Positions 61,665 through 64,000 of a stretch of DNA of 64,000 nucleotides are shown in pieces; the stretch's first letter is position 1; each line of letters opens with the position of its first letter. This DNA is from Brevundimonas sp. (GTDB lineage: Bacteria > Pseudomonadota > Alphaproteobacteria > Caulobacterales > Caulobacteraceae), in the NCBI RefSeq assembly GCF_016463485.1, contig NZ_JAEMRD010000003.1, forward strand, positions 23,095 to 87,094, written 5' to 3'. Under the pieces are notes generated by a model. That model was not told the DNA's origin. It saw nothing but the letters and a program-made list of their open reading frames with translations, and made no database searches. The position numbers and the translations under genes are program-made.

Positions 61665-62069
61665 ATGATCCGCCGCATGGACCATTTTACCATCGTCACC
61701 GATCGATTGGCCGCGACGCTGAATTTCTATGCGATTCTGGGACTGAGCCCGGGCCCCCGCCCCGACTTCGGCTTTCCCGGCGCATGGCTCTATGTCGCAG
61801 ACAGCCCGGTGCTCCACGTCGTCGAGACGGACCGGATGCCGGAGCCCCGCCGCGGTGCCTTGGATCACATGGCCTTCTTCGCCGAAGACCTGGTTGGAAC
61901 GGCAGACCGGATCACGGCCGCGTCCCTCGACTATCGGATCATCCGCACGCCACGGCCGTTCAGCCGTTGGCAGATGTTTCTGTTCGATCCCAACGGCGTC
62001 GAGGTCGAACTGGATTTCGTCCCGGAAGAGCCACCACCCGCCGACTGGAAATCCCGCGCCGGCCGTTGA
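61665..62069 (+). CDS. Single-domain VOC (glyoxalase-fold) protein
   Basis: 134 residues, one VOC module. Possible metal ligands at the usual places are H7 (MDHFTIV), H46 (LHVVE), H62 (LDHMAFF) and E112 (VEVELDF). The activity could be isomerase, lyase or dioxygenase. GGGAGG precedes the ATG. It is divergent from the amidohydrolase and convergent with IclR. Confidence 0.8.
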   Translation: MIRRMDHFTIVTDRLAATLNFYAILGLSPGPRPDFGFPGAWLYVADSPVLHVVETDRMPEPRRGALDHMAFFAEDLVGTADRITAASLDYRIIRTPRPFSRWQMFLFDPNGVEVELDFVPEEPPPADWKSRAGR

Positions 62070-62081
62070 CGCCGGAACCGA

Positions 62082-62918
62082 TCAGGTCAAGGCGCTGGTC
62101 AGACGGCGGCCTGCATCCCGCAAGGCCGCGCCGATCTCGTCAAGCTGGCCGTCTTCGTACTGACCCAGCAGCATGACGCCGACGATGCTGAAGGCGACGT
62201 CGCCCGCCCGGTCGAACACCGGCGCCGCGATCGTCTGCACACCCTTGGTGAAGTAGCCCTGATCGCTGGCCCAGCCACGCGCCTCGGCCGCCTCGACCTG
62301 CTCCCAGTAATCTTCGAACGTCAGCGGGGTTTGCCAGCGCAGCGCCTTGAAGGCCGCTTTCAGGTCCTTGCGCGACCAGCCCAGATGGGGCGCCATGATC
62401 CGGCCCGTCGATGCCATCAAGACCGGCAGCCGCTGACCCTCCGCCATCTCGATACGGACATTGGCCGGACTGGCGACGCTCTTGACCAGAACAATCTTGT
62501 CGGGCCCCAGCCGTTTCCACAGGGTCATGGTGATATTGTAGCGGTCGGCCAATTCGCGCATCTGCGGCGTCGCCGCCGCCACCCGCTGGCCTTCGGTCAG
62601 CAGGTTCCCGACCAGGGTCGTCAGCCCGACGCCGACGGAATAGGTCTTGGCCACCGCATCAAACTCGACCACGTCCTCAAGCACCAGGGTGCGCAGGATG
62701 TTGAAGCAGGTGCTGGCGTTCAGGCCCAGGCTGCGCGAGATCGTCACCGACCGCGTCGGCCCGCCCGCCTCGACCAGAAACTTCAGAATCCGAATCGCAT
62801 TGGCCGCCGGTTTGACGATCACCATCTTCTCGCCGGCATCGTTCGCCGTCACAGACTCCGCGCCATCGGAGACGCTGGCCTCTTCGCGGACGGCCTTTCC
62901 TGCTGCTGATCGCGCCAT
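62082..62918 (-). CDS. IclR-family transcriptional regulator
   Basis: 278 residues. A winged helix-turn-helix (about residues 38-95, with SRSLGLNASTCFNILRTL as recognition part) is followed by the IclR effector domain, in which FTKGVQTIAAPVFD is typical. IclR proteins regulate aromatic-acid and terpenoid catabolism, as activators (PcaU, DitR) or repressors. GGAG stands 6 bases before the ATG at 62918. A repeat TGCC-TAGCA-GGCA lies in its divergent promoter region. Confidence 0.9.
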   Translation of the reverse strand: MARSAAGKAVREEASVSDGAESVTANDAGEKMVIVKPAANAIRILKFLVEAGGPTRSVTISRSLGLNASTCFNILRTLVLEDVVEFDAVAKTYSVGVGLTTLVGNLLTEGQRVAAATPQMRELADRYNITMTLWKRLGPDKIVLVKSVASPANVRIEMAEGQRLPVLMASTGRIMAPHLGWSRKDLKAAFKALRWQTPLTFEDYWEQVEAAEARGWASDQGYFTKGVQTIAAPVFDRAGDVAFSIVGVMLLGQYEDGQLDEIGAALRDAGRRLTSALT

Positions 62919-62962
62919 GCGTACTCCGTCAGTTCGTGCGGCATGGCCGCAATAACCTGTTT

Positions 62963-62975
62963 TGCCTAGCAGGCA
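62963..62975. promoter_or_regulatory. Inverted repeat TGCC-TAGCA-GGCA between IclR and thioesterase genes
   Basis: A 4-5-4 repeat about 45 bases upstream of the IclR start in the 226-base divergent gap. It could be an IclR site but is short. Nothing else was recognised in the gap. Confidence 0.25.
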
Positions 62976-63144
62976 TTGGCGCGCAAGCGAAACTGGAAAC
63001 GACGTCGGCCAAGGCCCGCAAACCCAGGCGGCGCGGCATCGGGGCAAAAGAACTGCGGCGACCCGCCTTGCGCGAGCGGTTCTGGTGCGAGAAACGACAT
63101 CTCCATACAGTTGCGTCTCGCGGCAGCGTTGGGGGGAAAATCCG

Positions 63145-63609
63145 ATGGTGGATCACATTGCTCTGTGCCGGGGATGCCGCGTCGGCGTTCGGGCCTGCCG
63201 ATTTGGCGCCGACGACTTCATTGCGATCGGCCCCACCGAGGGCCTGGTCCGTTTGACCTGCCCGTCCGACTTCCAGGGCGGACCCGACGTCGCCCATGGC
63301 GGGTGGATCTCCGGCGTTTTCGACGACGCCCTCGGCCGGTTCCTGACCCACAGCGGCCTGTTGACGGTGACCGCCACCCTGACCGTCGACTTCCTGATGC
63401 CGGTCCCCGTCGAACGACCGCTGATCCTGGCCGTCCGCATAGACAATGAGGACGGCCGCCGCCGCATCATGTCGGGAAGCCTGCGCCTGGGAGGAGACGA
63501 CCGCGACCGCGCCACGGCACACGGCGTCTGGGTCGAACGCCGACCGGACCATTTCGACCGCCATCAGGCTCAGATGTCAGGGTTCCGAGACTCGATGCCC
63601 GACTCCTGA
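63145..63609 (+). CDS. Hotdog-fold thioesterase (PaaI-like)
   Basis: 154 residues. The PaaI-type signature VAHGGWISGVFDDALG has the HGG loop and the following Asp that forms the active site. The N-terminus is unusual in carrying three Cys in 13 residues (LCRGCRVGVRACR), perhaps a small metal-binding or redox patch. It would hydrolyse acyl-CoA or aryl-CoA intermediates and free CoA. GGGGGG stands 8 bases before the ATG. It is divergent from IclR. Confidence 0.8.
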   Translation: MVDHIALCRGCRVGVRACRFGADDFIAIGPTEGLVRLTCPSDFQGGPDVAHGGWISGVFDDALGRFLTHSGLLTVTATLTVDFLMPVPVERPLILAVRIDNEDGRRRIMSGSLRLGGDDRDRATAHGVWVERRPDHFDRHQAQMSGFRDSMPDS

Positions 63610-63623
63610 CGGCCGGTGTCCGA

Positions 63624-64000
63624 TCAGCCCTCGCCGAACGCGGCCTCGGCCAGCACATCCTCGAGCGACCGGGGCGGCCGACCCGAAAGCCGTGCGATAT
63701 CGCCGGTGATGATGTCGAAGCCTCCCGCGACAAAGCCCTGACGGATCGACAGGACGACCTCGACGATGTGAGGTGGCAGGCCGGCTTGCAGGAAGCGGGC
63801 GCGCAGGTCATCGGTCGTCATGACAACGTGGCTCAGGGGCTTGCCGCTCAGTCTGGCAACCAGCTCCGCCCGTTCAGTACCCGACCATGTTCTGGGCCCC
63901 GTGCCGGTATAGATCGCCCCCTCGTGCCCCTCCCCGGCCAGCAGCCCCGCTGCCGCTGCCGCCAGATCGGCCCGCGACACGAAGGCCACCCGGTTCTCGC
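63624..64000 (-). CDS. NmrA/QOR2-like NAD(P)-binding protein, partial (5' end beyond window)
   Basis: About 125 C-terminal residues are visible, and the frame stays open to the window edge, so the gene begins beyond 64000. The stretch RVAFVSRADLAAAAAGLL, followed by GAIYTGTGP, is typical of atypical-SDR proteins of the NmrA/QorB type, which reduce quinones or sense NAD(P). It converges on the thioesterase with 14 bases between stops. Confidence 0.75.
   Translation of the reverse strand, partial: ENRVAFVSRADLAAAAAGLLAGEGHEGAIYTGTGPRTWSGTERAELVARLSGKPLSHVVMTTDDLRARFLQAGLPPHIVEVVLSIRQGFVAGGFDIITGDIARLSGRPPRSLEDVLAEAAFGEG

Noticed and set aside
62936..63256. Possible small gene between IclR and thioesterase
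   Set aside because: Runs into the thioesterase coding region in another frame, is Arg-rich and shows no motif; the thioesterase has a clear start at 63145.
1..64000. Steroid degradation of the known mycobacterial type
   Set aside because: Aldolase pair, heteromeric dehydrogenase and extradiol dioxygenase recall it, but 3-ketosteroid dehydrogenase, KshA/KshB and HsaA-like genes were not seen in this window, so it is not claimed.
1..64000. Mobile elements, CRISPR arrays, tRNA or rRNA genes
   Set aside because: No transposase, integrase, regularly spaced repeats or RNA gene signature was found on reading the window, so island mobility is not supported here.

Overview
The window is a 64 kb stretch of very GC-rich DNA that looks like an alphaproteobacterium of the Caulobacterales or Sphingomonadales type. 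The reasons are three complete TonB-dependent receptors plus the tail of a fourth, the use of such receptors for hydrophobic carbon sources, and tightly packed genes with GGAGG-type ribosome sites. Sixty-three protein genes are called, with no gap above 300 bases. No rRNA, tRNA, CRISPR array, insertion sequence or phage gene was seen. Nearly everything is catabolic, so this is part of a large degradation island.

Layout. 1-6344: tail of a receptor with its terminator, then a plus-strand operon (two SDRs, an MFS transporter, an unrecognised 344-aa protein, an NTF2-like protein, a CrtI-like flavoprotein). 6355-13561: an SDR, two MFS transporters, two paralogous ACMSD-like amidohydrolases, a HIT-like protein and an FAH-family hydrolase. 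13571-15245: a TetR regulator divergent from an SDR lacking its catalytic residues. 15506-21174: a minus-strand operon in translational coupling (ferredoxin, GPH transporter, SDR, extradiol dioxygenase, three SDRs). 21323-26828: Rieske dioxygenase alpha and beta, an MDR reductase, glutathione peroxidase, a limonene-epoxide-hydrolase-like protein and a P450. 26972-37525: two receptors, two paralogous SDRs around an FAH protein, a CoA ligase and a quinone reductase. 37765-52645: the CoA-ester part (enoyl-CoA hydratases, a DUF35/thiolase-like pair, thiolase, 3-hydroxyacyl-CoA dehydrogenase, three acyl-CoA dehydrogenases). 52642-64000: FAH protein, third receptor, second TetR, SDR, an ACAD/kinase pair, a third amidohydrolase, VOC protein, IclR regulator, hotdog thioesterase and a partial NmrA-like gene.

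How the genes may work together. Receptors and MFS proteins would import a hydrophobic, probably polycyclic compound. P450, Rieske dioxygenase with its [3Fe-4S]-type ferredoxin, SDRs and the extradiol dioxygenase would oxidise and open a ring. FAH and amidohydrolase proteins would process the ring-cleavage acids, and the CoA ligase, dehydrogenases, hydratases, aldolase-like pair and thiolase would complete beta-oxidation. The combination of Rieske oxygenase, non-Rieske ferredoxin, extradiol dioxygenase, P450 and IclR regulator recalls the abietane-diterpenoid (dit) clusters, but the substrate cannot be read from the sequence.

The most striking non-coding signal is a family of short inverted repeats, mostly CAGAA-N5-TTCTG and close variants, lying in the AT-rich promoter islands of many of these transcription units and often exactly between the -35 and -10 boxes. 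This looks like one repressor controlling the whole island.
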